This document shows, one piece after another, positions 33,609-46,959 of a DNA stretch of 64,000 nt. The stretch spans positions 124,001 through 188,000 of the forward strand of contig NXFV01000280.1 of assembly GCA_002803225.1 (NCBI GenBank), read 5' to 3'. This stretch comes from Gamarada debralockiae (taxonomy: Eukaryota > Ascomycota > Leotiomycetes > Helotiales > Hyphodiscaceae). The notes under the pieces are model-generated. The model was not told where the DNA came from and did no database searches. It saw only the letters and a list, made by a program, of their open reading frames with translations. A program made the translations under genes and the position numbers. Position 1 is the stretch's first letter. Every line of letters begins with the position of its first letter.

Positions 33609-35122
33609 CTACATTTTGATGGAGATATCATACACATCCAACCCAATCGCCAATCCCGTCAACGCAGCCGCATAAACAAGCAGTATACCCATCGCTTGGA
33701 TATTGCTCATATGCAGCGTCGGGACCGTCAGGTTCACCAAACCAGTAAGCATGTTCGCTATCAAGAATATTGGGAGGCCGTTCCTGTTGTATGCTTCTAA
33801 CACTCTGCTTGTTGCTTGTTTATAGATCTCGTTCTCGGCTTTTGGGGAGGTGTCGGTGTTTTTGTACACTTGGGGGAAGAACAGTGTTTCAATGAGGCAG
33901 AAGCCGGTGATTTGGGTGCAGTTGAAGGCGGAGATCCAGAGGAAGTAGGGGAGGTTGGCTAGGCGGCGGGAGACTTGGAGGGAGAGTCCGTAGTTGTAGG
34001 AGGTTGAGAACATGAAGAGTAGGATCCAGACTCCGGACCATGCACTTAGCGTCAGGAGGAGCCTCTTCCTCTGCTGTATGCCGGTCGAGCTTGATAGAGA
34101 TCGTGGGATGACGAACATGCCGGTAGATAGACCAGCGAGGAATATCGCTAGGTATCCGAAGAAGCTGAAAATCCCTTCTCGGTTCTTAGAAAAGAGGTTT
34201 GTTCGTTCGCCAACGAGGATGAATCCTTTCAGGTCTGTAGTTTCGAGAGCTACTTGGTATGCAGACCCCAGCAGGATTGCCAAACCAGCAAAAGAAGGTA
34301 TGTACTGAAAGGCAGACTGGAATAGAGCCATGAAAGGTGGCAGAAACCCAAGTGTGAAGAAGAAGTTCCAATGGACTCCATATTCAGTGACATGCTCCGC
34401 ATAATCCAGCCCTTTCACACTCCATAGCCTTATGAATCCGAGGACAAGTAGGGGTAGAGAATGTCGTACTGATCGATACAACCGTGTGCTGAGTGGTGTT
34501 GTCCGTTCTTCCAACTTCTCCTTGAGGATTGGCCGGGCTGCCACTAAACCTGCTGCGAAGACAAAAGACCCAACGCCTATATCCATGAGCGATGTTCCCC
34601 AGTTCTCCACCTTCGCAAATCGTCGTGGAAATATTCTAAAATCAACTGCGAGTATGGCGATACATGTAATAACCAGCATACCTCCACGATAAGTGGTCAA
34701 GAAGGGCCTCTTCGGAAGAGAATTCGGGGGTTCGTCCTTCGTCTCTTTCGACGGTGGTAGTTTCGCTTTCTTCGGCGCGGGAGCTCGAGGAGTGACATAT
34801 ATGAGTGTAACAGGTGCAAGGAGGAGGATGTTGAGGAGGAGGGGTGTATCGGCATATAGAGTCGTTGCGAGGAGGATGGCTCCGACATTGAGGAGGAAAT
34901 CGACGCCGAACGCGAGAGGGTTGTAAGGTTTGAAGAATGAGTGTCGTGATTGCAAAGCCGACCAAACGATTGCTGCTACCTATTCGCAAATTTAGATAGA
35001 TCCAAACTGAGTATGCTGAAGCTTACTGGAGCAACAGCTGTAACGTAGTTGATCTCTCCGATCTCCCCGCCAGTCAGATTTGAGACGAAATCCTCCTTGA
35101 GACTCTTGTAGCTAGCAGCCAT
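33609..35122 (-). CDS. GWT1: GPI-anchor biosynthesis acyltransferase Gwt1
   Basis: ER membrane protein that acylates inositol of GlcN-PI in GPI-anchor synthesis. Exons are 35122-35027 ([20 protein letters not shown]) and 34979-33609, split by a 47-nt intron; 488 aa. The conserved N-terminal [22 protein letters not shown] followed by a string of hydrophobic helices is typical. Later landmarks are [40 protein letters not shown] with [16 protein letters not shown], and LSFNC-like [16 protein letters not shown]. These match fungal Gwt1 by memory, and the length is normal. About 12 membrane segments are visible. Confidence 0.93.
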
Positions 35123-36154
35123 AGCTGCTTCAGCTGCCCGTGACATGTTTGAATTTGCTCTACAAACCCAGTTGTCTTTGAAGTTTTGAAAATGCTAGAA
35201 GTCGCGATGCTGCGCGTGAGCTTTCGAAGCGAGCGGGTCAATTCCGCTTCGACACTCCTAACCTTCTTCACAACTCTTAACATCTTCAGGACACATCTCT
35301 TCCCACTTTCCATCAAGTCTGCCAGGGCGTAAATACTCTGCGGCTCGTCATGATAGCACACCATTCACTCTGGACCGCCATGGGTGGGAGCGAGAAACCT
35401 CATTCAACCAGTCAGAATGCGACGAAAATCCGTTCGAAATGACAACGATACCTTACGGTTCAATCACGGTCTCCCGTATGGATGACTCGGATGCGCCCTC
35501 CCATGAGTGGGAAACGTGTTTCTGTTTTTGAGATGTCTTTGGTCGATAACCAAAAAATGCTGGTTCTTTCCACAGCTTTCCTACTCTCTCCCAAGCTCGT
35601 CCTCGTTATGTCTGCCTGCTCCAAGTGGGAGGCCACAAGTTTCTTTCCTACTCGATGCTCTAGAGTATGCAGACTCTGCGCAGTCGTCGCGCTTGTCGAT
35701 ATGATCAACCTGCTGTCGTGAGTCAGAAGTCAAACTGTCTGTCCCTGCTCAGCCCTGCTGCATAGCTGTGCGACTTTTTGATGTCGCCGGATGCGGCATT
35801 CTTTGTCTGCTACTGAGCACCGAGGCATATCTAAACGAGGCTCAGGCATTTCGAAAATCTTCTGTTCTTTGTCTCAAAGCTATGATCCGTTGAGCCTTAC
35901 AAAAGGCCGAATTCAAGTTCTTTATTATACGTACCTTGAGTGGCAATCTTTGAACTTCACATGTCAATACCTAGAGCAATTATATTTGCGATTAGGGTCT
36001 CACGAATTTTCTTCCGTATCTACAAAATGCCGCAGACTCAACACCAACAAATTCTTCTTGAAGCACCTCGCTGTCAAGTTACCTGAAAATCGATATCCTT
36101 GCGACTTTCACGAGCGACTTTCGGAGATCCGGACAAGTTTGACGTCTCTCTGAA
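35123..36154. other. Intergenic region, no supported gene
   Basis: 1 kb upstream of gwt1 (minus) and of the broken gene at 36155 (plus). ORFs of up to 120 codons have no motif. Confidence 0.45.
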
Positions 36155-37486
36155 ATGGGAAGTATTGGATCAAGTCAGAAGTTGGAGGAGGAAACCAGGG
36201 CAGGAAGTTCATACATCAAGTCTCTATTACGTTCAGGCTCAACTCGGAATATGTCTGCTACCACCTCCAGCATCCCTCGACATCACGCGGAACTTCAGCC
36301 ACTTGCAACAAGCCACGATTCGGTGAATGGCCATGAGAGACCAGCCTCCTCCATGCTCCGTAGCGCCACCTTGACGAATACGGGGTGCTCTGCCTAGTCC
36401 CAGCGTGGTAGCGGCACGTGCCTATTTTTTTTGGAACGTTCACCACCAATCGGGCAAAACTTCAATGCGCTTCAGCGGCGTAGAAGCTTAATTGAAGCGC
36501 GAGTGTTACCAAGAAGGCATTCGGCATTACCTACGCAAGAAGGCTTGGCAACGAAGATAGCAAGCTTCAAGGTCTCGTGTCCAGACCAAAATCCTGAAGT
36601 GGTTCCAGAAACAGCAGAATCCGAGTCTAACGTCAGGATGGAAGGATCAGAAGATTCCGAAGCAAAGCAGAATGATCTGGTCAAGGTGACGGCGGTTGCG
36701 ACTGCAGGGCGAACAGATGCAGTTCCTGTCCGAGCTGAGGTTCTTCACAAGTACCATTTCAGTACACACATGACCGGTTGAGGGATTGGGGCTACGCATA
36801 TCTAGGAAATACGGTCACTGCTGACGCCTTTATCACTGCGGTTAGTTTACAATTGGTGAAAGAGGATGGCTCGGAAGATCGACCTGAGGCGATAGGGATA
36901 GTGACGATCAGAGCTCGGGTACACCCGAGGACTAAGGAACGCAAGCCGTTCATGATACAGAGGAAATTCGATATCGAAGAACTCTGGGCAAGTATGCCAG
37001 CCATACAGCAGCCGGTATCGACACCACTGAGACACTCTAATCGAGCTCGTCGGTCGTCTGCCCAGGTAACAAGCACCAGCCCGCGACGAAGAACTCCAGA
37101 GAGTCTTGGAGAAAACCTTTCACTGCTCGGGAAAGGAGCTGTACCAATACGTTATTGCTCACCGCTACTTATTTCTAGACATTGAGTACGCACTCCACTA
37201 TCTGCCGGTACTTGCTGCGTTGATGCTATCCAGCCACGTCAGAAAATGCAACTCTATCGATCTGCAGGTTCCATATCCGGAAGCATGGAGCCAAATGATA
37301 TCCTACATTTACACCGGCAAAGGAGAGATCACCGCTGGTGTGAAAAAGAATATCTTGTACCTGGCCGGAAACGCAGGAAGAAGATGCCTAGCACGAAGTT
37401 TGTTTCGACCATGTGGGAAGAAGAGTTTTGGCGTTGGCGGGTTCGGCGATACTTTCAATGACTTGCACACCCCATGCCGGTCTTAA
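36155..37486 (+). pseudogene. Broken gene resembling fungal clampless1 (Clp1)-type proteins
   Basis: Reading frame 1 starts MGSIGSSQKLEEETRAGSSY, is cut by TAG at 36395-36397 and stays open to 36781 (RAEVLHKYHFSTHMT). At 36771-36784 the homologous reading moves frame (LRDWGYAYLGNTVTADAFIT, then IGIVTIRARVHPRTKERKPF, MIQRKFDIEELWASM). A further shift comes near 37040-37090, giving RDEELQRVLEKTFHCSGK and IEYALHYLPVLAALMLSSHV, and then VPYPEAWSQMISYIYTGKGE and KKNILYLAG, after which the sequence diverges. IEYALHYLPVLAALMLSSHVRK...YIYTGKGEIT...NILYLAG fits the conserved tail I remember for Clp1-like proteins, which act in dikaryon or sexual development. At least one nonsense and one frame change suggest a pseudogene; unusual introns are an alternative. 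Confidence 0.55.
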
Positions 37487-40400
37487 TGATCCTCATATTC
37501 CTGCTGGAGATTCTCCATGTCAATTTCAGTACTTCTTTGTTAGGGTGCTAAGATATGGAGAGATAACGGCAGATTGTGGAGTCGGCTCTTGACGCTTGAT
37601 GATTATTATTAGTGCATATGTATCTCACGAACCCTAATAATTACGAATTCTACGAGTTTCTTCAACACCCGGAAAATCCAGAACAAAAATCCATGAATAG
37701 GATGAAAAGTCCATGGAAATGGCATCATTATCCCGGAAAGAGATACATCACATTGAGAACTCCTAAGAGAAATCGTATTAACTTTATCTGAACGCAATAC
37801 CCGATGCCAGGCAACGATATTTCATGCACAGCATCAAGATCCGTAGTCCGACCTTTTTGTTTGGTTTTTCTTGCTGCAATGCAACAGCATATGCAGAGAA
37901 ACTGAGACACTATTGACGGGCACTGTACATGCAAGGATGTCAACATCCTTCCTGACAAGATATTTCGCGGGAATAAAGTGGGAAAGATAAGCCATGTGGC
38001 GCGTTCTGCAGCACTCCTAAACGCTATTTTGTGGGGGATTTTGTGGGATAGCTCGGATTTATATTGATGCCTGTTGCGGCACCTGTTTTACATGGGTATT
38101 CAACATTGGAGCATTTTGCAAGTTGGTTAGAAGGAAGAGAAGTTGGAGACGGCTCGGTCGAGAACGCTGAAGGGAAAAGATTTGCTTACCGATTCGCCGA
38201 GGGATCTTAGAGTCTTTCGAAATACATACCTCCAAGACAATGCCTCGGGTCATTGGTATGAGTAATAATGCATAGCTTAACAGAATTTTTAAATACGTGG
38301 GGGTTTCTGGTTCAGGTAAGAACCGGGAAAAAGTAATGCCTTTTAGACCCCGCAGCTCTGCCCCAAAAGACCAATTGATGTCTATGATATGTACTCAAAC
38401 AGAGTCTCCGGAAAGTATAACTGTTGTTTGGCCAGCACCTTCCTCTAACGACAGAAAAGTGGAATAGAGAACTTGGTCTAGAACAACATCTCGTGCAAAA
38501 GACAAACTCTTGCCAATCTCTACTGTATGAGATCACAGTGTTCAACTTTCTGCGCGCGTTCATCATCCCGCTGCACAGCGACATCACCACCACCCCCATT
38601 TTCAAGTGCGTGAATAGTAGGAGCCAGCATATGCAGGTCCCTCCAATCTGAGCGTAGGTCGTACATTAAAAACTGCTCGTGCAGACACGCTGCGGGTCTG
38701 CTCACCGGCTGCAGCGAGAGTACAAAGTGTCGTCAGGGTTCAAGGTTCGGGGTATTTGTTCCCGCTACACACGTGCTTTGACTGCTCCCCCACCCTCTTT
38801 CATTCACTACACCAAACAGACACCCTCCTTTCTTTAGTGGCTTCGTCCTCACACCCTCAAAGTCTCCGTGCCTCAAGTGACTTCTCCAAACATCAACCAT
38901 ACATATCTCACAGTTCATCTTCATCGACATCAATGTCAAACCGCCCGAGTTCATCACTTTTCTCCCCGTATCCTCTTACTCAGACATCCAACACGCACAT
39001 GCATAGTGACAAATATGAATCCAGAAATGGTCCGTTGAGCCTATGTAGCACAGCGGAGACCCAACATCCACTACTACGGCGTCTCAGATTCCAAACCCAA
39101 AGTTCTGACTTGTCTGGTAACTAGCTACCTGCCGCAGTAATCGTATCTAGCCTGAATGAATTCCACGTACCACCGTTATCACCCACAGGACACAGGCCAC
39201 AGGAAGGTTTTGAGGAAATTGAATGTCGGCTCGTAAATGCATGTTCCACCGGTCATCGGCCCGTGAGCATGAGAATGGGGAGAGGACACGCATGCCGAAA
39301 TCGTATGATAGGCCCGAGTCTCGCCGGTGCGACTACATGGTCTTGCATTCGTGTCGTGTGCTGTGTTATGGGTTGGGAAGTTGTCAGTTTTCAATTCTCT
39401 ATTTGGGGGGGGGGGGGTTATTGCTCATGCGGATATTGTTGCTGAAACAGGTAGAACTCAAATCCTTCCTAAGAGGGATGACCTGGTAAGTAGAAGTCCT
39501 GTTCCGATACCGCTTCACCAAGTATCAAACTTCCATTTCTAGATTCACTCCCTGTATTTTTAATGGGAACGAGATATCTCGGACGTCAAGAGAGATCTGT
39601 TCGTTTACACGTTACCCTTTCCTCCGCCCACTTTTCTTCCGCCAGAAGCGAGCAATAGCCACGAAGTGAAGGGGGTTTCCACAGTGAGGCAACAAGATTA
39701 GCAATAGGCCTGCATGTTGTGGTTCTGGCTGCCTCATCTGTGGCCTGCCTCACTCCCTTCCATCCGTGCATCGACGGGGGTGTTACGTGCAGTAGCGCAA
39801 TGCGGAGGTGCTTTGCTTGCAGCCTGCAGGGATTGTGAAATTTTTATTCGTGAAGGTGTTTGTAGAGTGGCTTTCTGGGAGAGTTTATGGAGTCGGTGCT
39901 GGCATACCACTCAGTATTGCCAATTAGTTGTTGGTTTTAGTCTACTCATCGTTCGATAGAGGCACAGAGCATATTCAAGGCTCTAGATTTTGGAGCTCTA
40001 GCAGTTTGGATGAAGGAGGAAGATTGGAAGCCTCAAATATGACCCGGTTACGGGTTAGTTCTCGTGGAGTCATTTTGGAAGGCTTCTGTGAGTCAGAAAT
40101 GGTGCTTTTGGTGGGTATCAAGATGGATCTCTCATCTATTGATGATAATCTATCAGGAATCTCTCATCTATGAAAGGTCAAGAAAGATGAAGCATGAGCA
40201 CACTGAGTTATTGGCCTCATTCGCCATTTTTGTTCCGAGAATCTAAAAGAAGAAGCTTTTGGCTTTTAAACCATTGGCACAAGAAAACAAGAACATTTTA
40301 GTTTCGAAGAAGTCCGGAGTCTTTCTGCCCAAGATATACAGAGGAGAAATAGGAGAAAGAAGCCCTTTTTGAAGCCGAAAACCAAGGGAACAAGAACGAT

Positions 40401-40652
40401 TTTGTACGATGCTTGACGTACTATTTTACCACAATGAAGAAGTAGAGGAGGAGAAACTTGTAAGACAAGGGAGCTCCTGAAATGCAGCAGCTAGAATCTC
40501 AAACAAAGATAAAAAATAAAAAGATCTCGCTGTCATGCCATCCAGGTCTCCCAAGTATCCATAAAACCCAGAGTCGTGAATCGTAAAATCGTCGCGCCAA
40601 AGAGGAATATGCTGTACTATCGGATAAGGACAACTCAAGGACTTATGCTGCA
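37487..40652. other. Gene-poor region with a G-run
   Basis: 3.2 kb without a supportable gene. A minus ORF (38705-38520, MSRPAACLHEQFLMYDLRSD) has coding-like composition but no family. A plus ORF with a low-complexity Ser-rich start (38934, MSNRPSSSLFSPYPL) is a weak candidate. A run of about 14 G follows TATTT near 39402-39417. The last part is the 3' UTR of the GT2 gene. Confidence 0.45.
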
Positions 40653-42362
40653 CTAGCGTCCAGGGGCCTCTATCACCATCGAACTGGAATTCGAATTGTC
40701 ATCTGAATCGTTAACATCGTAAGAAGAATCGGTGGCAGAGTCCAGATCGCTCTCAGATAGGTCATCATCGGGGTCGATGAGCTTCTCGGACGCTGCGAAG
40801 AACGTCTTGTCATCGTTGTAGCGGATGAGACCGGGGTGATTGCCAGGTGGGAGTGTAATGCTTTCGCTTCGGCGAGCTCGGGGACTCATGCGATGGTTGT
40901 CGTTGGTATCGCCGTCTGCGCGGCTACCCCAAGAAGTCTAAGAGGAAGGTTAGTATTGGCGATGCCCGACATGGAAGGTAGGCACGCGACACTCACAATG
41001 CGCAATGTGAAACAGGCGTAAAGTTTGATGAAGCCATGGAAGTAACCGAACAAAATGGATGCGGGGAGGAAGATCAAATCTGCTGGATTTCGAACGAAAA
41101 GGGCATGCAACTTGACATATTTGGTAATCAACATCCAAACAAGCTGGGCAATCAAGACGTAGAATTGATTGTCTTCTGACCATTGCGCCGTAGCTTTGTG
41201 GGTCAACCAGAGAATCAACGGGTCAAAAGCAACCGACAGTGATGTGAAGGTAGCGATATGCAAAGCATATGTTGACCAAGGCTGTTGACTATTCACAGTT
41301 GTTAGTAAGTATCGGTTACCGAGGTGGATATATACTCACTACCAGACATGTCTCTCAGTGAACAAGCTAGTGTAATTTGATCGCCAGTTGCTGCGAGCCC
41401 AACGAGAGCACTGGTAGAGGAACTTGATGTTGTTCTCAAGCGTGGTTTCGATCTCACATTGGTTATTGTATTGAATCCATGTCTTCCATTGATTGGAGAC
41501 CAGCCAACGAGTGACAAAGTTGTCGTCGTCCGCATTGAGTTGAAATTTGCCCCACCTCTCAGTCTTAAAGCCATCGAGGAACAGGGGGCTCTGCAATATC
41601 TCTGACCGGAAGGCGCATGTGCGTCCGGACATGCACGATGTTCCGCCATCAATACCGTGAGTCGCCGAGATTTCAAAGTTGCGCCTCTCGATGTATGCTG
41701 CCCCCAACCAATTCAGAATTCGAGCCATTATCGGTCCAGATCTTATTCGCTTGACTCGCTGACAAGGTCCAACACCACCAATCTTAGCGTTCTCGAAAGG
41801 CGCCAAGAGCCAGGGTAGAATCGTTTCAGGCCACGTGACATCGTCGTCTGCCATAATGATGAATGAAGTCTTGACCTTGGGAATGGCCTCGCAGACCTGA
41901 ATCCGCTTATTCGCAATGGGGACATGGAAGATTCGGATATTGGAAGCCTCCAAAGTCTTCGCAAAGGCTGCAAGTTTCTGATACTTGTCTGCAGTTGTGA
42001 CTAAAAGGAGTTCAGAAGGCTGGCAGGCGAGAATGCTTTGAAGTGATTCCCTTAGTTCCTCAAAGTTATTGTGGATCGTAGGGATAATGATCGTGACATC
42101 TTTCGACGTAAGCGAGGGCTTCGCAGGTATGGGGTATGATTTGTAGAGCCAATGGCTCACTGTGTTGACAATGAACCGCAGGTACCGGTGGAGCCTATCG
42201 AAACCCTCAGTCTCGACTTCGACGTTGAAAACAGTTCAAGGTTGCACAACTTGCAAAAACTTGAGGTCTTGAGAATCGATATGAATTCAGATCTGCGACT
42301 TACCATAATATGCAGAATCCCAGCTGATATCTATGAAGCCAAGTGAAAGTGACGATCGACAT
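40653..42362 (-). CDS. Membrane GT2 glycosyltransferase (hyaluronan-synthase-like)
   Basis: Processive-type polysaccharide synthase of glycosyltransferase family 2, plasma membrane, using a nucleotide sugar; product unknown. Exons are 42362-42304, 42194-41343, 41288-40997 and 40937-40653, 495 aa, phases consistent. The first exon encodes a hydrophobic anchor (MSIVTFTWLHRYQLGFCILW). The catalytic domain has VTIIIPTIHNNFEELRES, MADDDVTWPETILPW (DxD-type), GGTSCMSGRTCAFR, NADDDNFVTRWL (second acidic motif) and QCSRWARSNWRSN (the Q..RW motif). Three membrane helices follow (for example LIAQLVWMLITKYVKL, ASILFGYFHGFIKLYACF). The tail ends in an acidic Ser/Asp repeat, DPDDDLSESDLDSATDSS. It resembles fungal capsule-associated GT2 enzymes. 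Confidence 0.88.
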
Positions 42363-45300
42363 GATGCAGAAAGGAGACTTGGTTGGACAACCAAGAAACG
42401 CAGAAATGCTCAATGGAGATCGTTCCTCAAAACTGATGGATCTTCAGATATTCTTAATTTATACGCAGAATTATCACTGTGAGGTAATTCGTCGGAGGCA
42501 AAATGGTAGGGGGTCATGTGTCGAGACTCGAAAGTGAATATTGGGCGGCTCGAAGGAGATGATTATGCGAGGATGAGACTCATGTGATTGTAACCCAAAT
42601 TCGAGATGGGATGAAATCCGAAGAGGATATCTTTTAGGGAAAATGCTGAATAAGATGAATTTTGGATTTGTTGAGACTCGTATGCGTGAGGAGAAAATCT
42701 GCAAGATTTGGCTTGAGAGAGACAATGGGTGTTGGTTGTGTGCGTCAAGAGTGAGATCCGACAGTAGCTGGGAAAAAAAGTCCAAGTCGACGTCGAAATT
42801 TTTGGAGGAAGTGATTTATTCACTGGATCCAGCCGTGAAAGTGTGTAATTCCTCGAATGCAATGAGTTGCGCAGGCCAATGACTCTGAAATGTGGTGCAA
42901 TAACAACAAAATGATGCTGTTTCTCACGACGCAGCGGATGTGTGGGGTGGCGGACTGGTTTCCTCTGACAAACAACGAAGGAAGGACAGATATAAAAGAT
43001 CACCAAAAGACCGTCATCCGCGTGTATTCCAGGTCAATTGATCAAATGAAGATACAACACCAAGGTGCCTTTTCAATATCACACCTTTCTGCATAAGAGT
43101 CGCCGAGATGTCATGCTGATGTGACTTTTCTCCACATGGTCTGTCGAGGTCTATATATTTCCAGCCACTGGAGACAGACGGCACCGACGCTGCACCATGT
43201 CGAGCAGCGGAAGAGAGGAGTCCCGTCGAACAAAACGGCGGACGCGAACCCGATCAGTCATTTTTGGTAGGAAGTAGTAAGTCAGACGTTAGCTAGTCAA
43301 TAAGGACAGGTCAGGGATCGAGATGGGAGTGGATCAACTTTTGGAGACAGGCGCTGGGCTGGGGTAGAAAACGACACTCGCGCGCGAAAAAAGAGATGAA
43401 GTCAGTTGTTGAAATATGCTTGCCGGCGCCACTTTTTAGGGACCCCCTCTGCCATCGCACAGCATTTTCCACCGAGTAGTGGGAGGATCTGGACGTCGTT
43501 TGGACAGGCTGAAAAGGCTCGACGGGAAAACCCCTGTTCGCCGTGCTGTATGTACCCTTGTCTTCTTTGCGCAATTGCCTGGGATGTTCAACGAGGAACC
43601 ATACTTTGGTCGCTGCACCTGTTCAAAATAGGCACCCTTAAAAACGCCGCCTGGAGAAAGAGCGGAGCTTCTTCCATTCTGCAGCGGCAAGTGGTGGGCT
43701 TCCCTTATTTGACTGAATTTCTGCAAGCCTGTCGAGACAGCCTCTAGCAGCGATTCCACACAGCTGCCAAATTCGCGACTGGCCAAAGATCGCAACGAGG
43801 AGACAGGGTTGGTGGACTAAGAGGGCGGTGGATAATGAGGGGGCAGGGTGGAAGCGGCTTATGATCACTGTTGCTGAGAGTTCGATTTGGAGGAATAGTA
43901 CTCTATCCGACATCAAATCCAAGAGAAAATTGGCAATGGTATAAAGATGGAACACGCGGCCATGGCAAACTTTGACAGTCCTCGTCTCGTACAGAGAGAC
44001 ATATCCAGAATCGAGGGGGTTGAATTGTCTATAGAGATGGTGAACGGGGTATATCTTTTACTTTCAGGGATACATGGAGCAGAGGTATCCTTCTTACGAC
44101 AAATACGAATGAAGGTGGTATCCACAAGGGTCCAGTTCAACAGCAGGGTGACGCGATGCAATGCAGATGTCATGTAACCCTCAAGCCATGTAGGTACTCC
44201 GAATACATACCTATGTGAGGAGGCGTTCATGGGACGGAAGATCAACTGTTTAAAATTATTATTGCGGATTATTTTTTTCTTTGGCTGTTGTCTCACATCT
44301 CATATTTGACATATTTCGACAGAAGCGATGTTCACGCAGTTACCGCCTGGAAACATGGGTCTATTCTAGGTTATGGATTCTCATCAGTCATAAAATGATG
44401 CTGAGTGAGGGATGTGATGATGGGGTCTTGAGACATCGAATCTATGATTAACGACTGGGCGGGGTTTATGGTGACCAGAGCACTAAAAGGGAGTGGGCGA
44501 AGCGCGGTAAATGTGGAGAATTCAAAGAAGCTCGATATCGGACATTATGTGGTTCAAAGCACGCGCCGGCCAAAGATTAAACAGACATACGAAAGCTACA
44601 GTAGTTTGTAGGGGAAGCAGAGAAATCAGCAGCATCACCACTTATGCCCTTGAAAACTCTTCATTTAATATTATTCATTATTTCCACTATTTTCGTCATA
44701 GAAGGTTTGGGTTCGAGGGTATTATTATTTCAATTGTTATTCTTCTAGCATGGGTCTTGGGGATTTAAGTTAGAAATTCGGCGGGTGCAGCCGTCATCTA
44801 AGCGGCCTGTCCCTCCGATACTTTGATGCAGATTTGCGTCTAGGTACGGAAGCACGGAGTTCTTCCCCTTATTAATTTGACTGGGAGGCACCATGTATTG
44901 GCGCATGAAAATCCATGATATCCTCAACATCTTCATGTAGGTACTTCAGCCAAAGTCACCGCGGGGACGCTGGGTGGCGTGTGCTTATTTCTTCAACGAG
45001 CCCCTCTGACCCCTCCAAGTCCAGCCCCTCGCCAAACGAAGCTCCGCAAAAAATTTCTTCTAAAGCATGTACGGCGGCTCACTAATATTCAGCACGTTCA
45101 ATTGCAGCATGCAATGAAGATCTTAGAGTTTTAAATCCTGAGCAGGCTACTAATGCAGATACCTTCATGTCTGGTCCTCGACGACTGCTGTAGTACTTTG
45201 TCAACTTGTACTGAGACATCATATCACATGTCGACACCTTCTCTTCTCATAACGTAACGTCTCTCGCACATGAATGGTGTCCGCCCTGCAGTAGCATCAA

Positions 45301-46959
45301 GTACTTTTGTACACATCAGTAAGTATACCCATCCAAATGCCTAATAATCCTTGCGGGGTGGAGATGGAAGAGGTCCTCTCAGACAATAGCCTCAAGACAA
45401 GATCTGCAATACAGTAGTGGAACGGTAGCAGTCGAACGACATCAGAAGCGCCTCTTCGGGAGCATCGATAATGGAACGGATGCACGGGAACAGTTGTATG
45501 CAAGTGATCGTTGTATTTTGGAGTGACAAGAATGGGGTTCACACGGACAGCCGCCCTCTTTCGGCCTGTCTTGCCAATCTCTACCTTTCCTGGTTTCTAT
45601 GAAAGGAATGTACCTCCGTACCCTTCCTTATCATTACATCTACTTTCTTCATGTGGAAGGTAAGCAAGGAACACAAATATCTAGAACAAGGGCCGTTCTC
45701 ACGTTGAAGAGAAATCAACAAGCCGTCGTCCAAGGTCCAACAGGCCGCAAATTGAGGAGAGACATCCCCCGAGCCCTTTCTCCAGTCCGTCTCCGTCTGA
45801 TGTTGCACATATCTGGAGATGCGGAAGAAGAGTCAGGACATTGGACATTACTGGTACCGTTTCTTGCATAGCAGCTACAACGGTTTAATACAAATTGTTG
45901 CTGACAGATGCGGGACGGATGAGTATGAAGACCATTAACGGCCTTACATTTCTCCACCCCTTGTTAGCAATCTCTTGTTCTGCTTTCGGCCAAAAAAGAG
46001 AGTTGTTGAATCGGACAGTCACCAAAGAATCAGAGGACTAATCGTTTCTCCTGACGGATCAGAGGGTCGTTCAAAAGGACCTGGGTGGTTCATATCTTTT
46101 CCACCAACTTCCTAATGCATCATGTATGAAGAAAAACTCATCATGATGTGGGCATAACTACTCATACATAAATGCACTCAATTGAAGGCACCCCAGTGGA
46201 GAGGAAGGAATTAGCATTTCCTCATTGGAAAGAAACGGTGAAAAAGAAAAGGGAAGGAGGAGGAGGAGGTAGAAAATATTACCATATCGTTATGACAGTG
46301 GTATCTGGTAAGCTTCTATATGCACCCATCCACATCCATATCAATCCTATTCCATTACTCGAACATTGCCAAGGCGTCCTGTCACTGGGTGCTGATCAGA
46401 TCCCCCCATTTTGCGAGGATTGCAGACCAGCAAAGACCTTGCCGTCCATATTCGCTATGCAGCAGCCCTGGATCCTCAGCACCACAATCCTTTAAATGCC
46501 CACCCCATAGACGTAAATATCGTGACGACAGTCCTTTCTTCATAATTGCCTCCACTCCGCACATCTCCCCTCAATCGAGCTGTTTGGTAATGATGACTGT
46601 CGCCGGTCTTACCGCGGTCGCCAATGCTCGTGCTCAATGGATGAGGGGTCGGGAAATTCGGGCCAGACTCTCCAGCCAGTCTGGAACCAGCGATAAACAC
46701 TGTGGAAACACCGCGCCCCAAGCTTGCTGAGGCTGATTGTTGTCGGCTGTTCTGACCACGCGATTCCCTCAATCCTTCCAAATCCTTCACCTCGCCGTCG
46801 CGGATGTTGTCGTCGACGTTGGTTGCTGTTATCTTCAATTCCCGGAATTATAATAATTATTTCGTGATCAGGACCTGCACCGCAGGGATGCGAAGTATAT
46901 GAGAGGCTGTGACTTCGAGAAGGGGTTGATGCCAGTCGAGGCTCTATTTCGGCGAAACC
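42363..46959. other. Long gene-free region upstream of the GT2 gene
   Basis: 4.6 kb with no supportable gene on either strand. The ORFs in it (for example 46320-46730 plus, 43406-43747 plus) lack motifs. It is the presumed promoter of the minus-strand GT2 and of the plus-strand gene at 46960. A lncRNA or large regulatory region is possible, but nothing in the sequence proves it. Confidence 0.5.

Noticed and set aside
38934..39124. Short Ser-rich plus ORF
   Set aside because: Low-complexity start, no conserved features.
46382..46838. Minus ORFs near 46.5 kb
   Set aside because: No motifs; neighbouring plus ORFs overlap them equally well.
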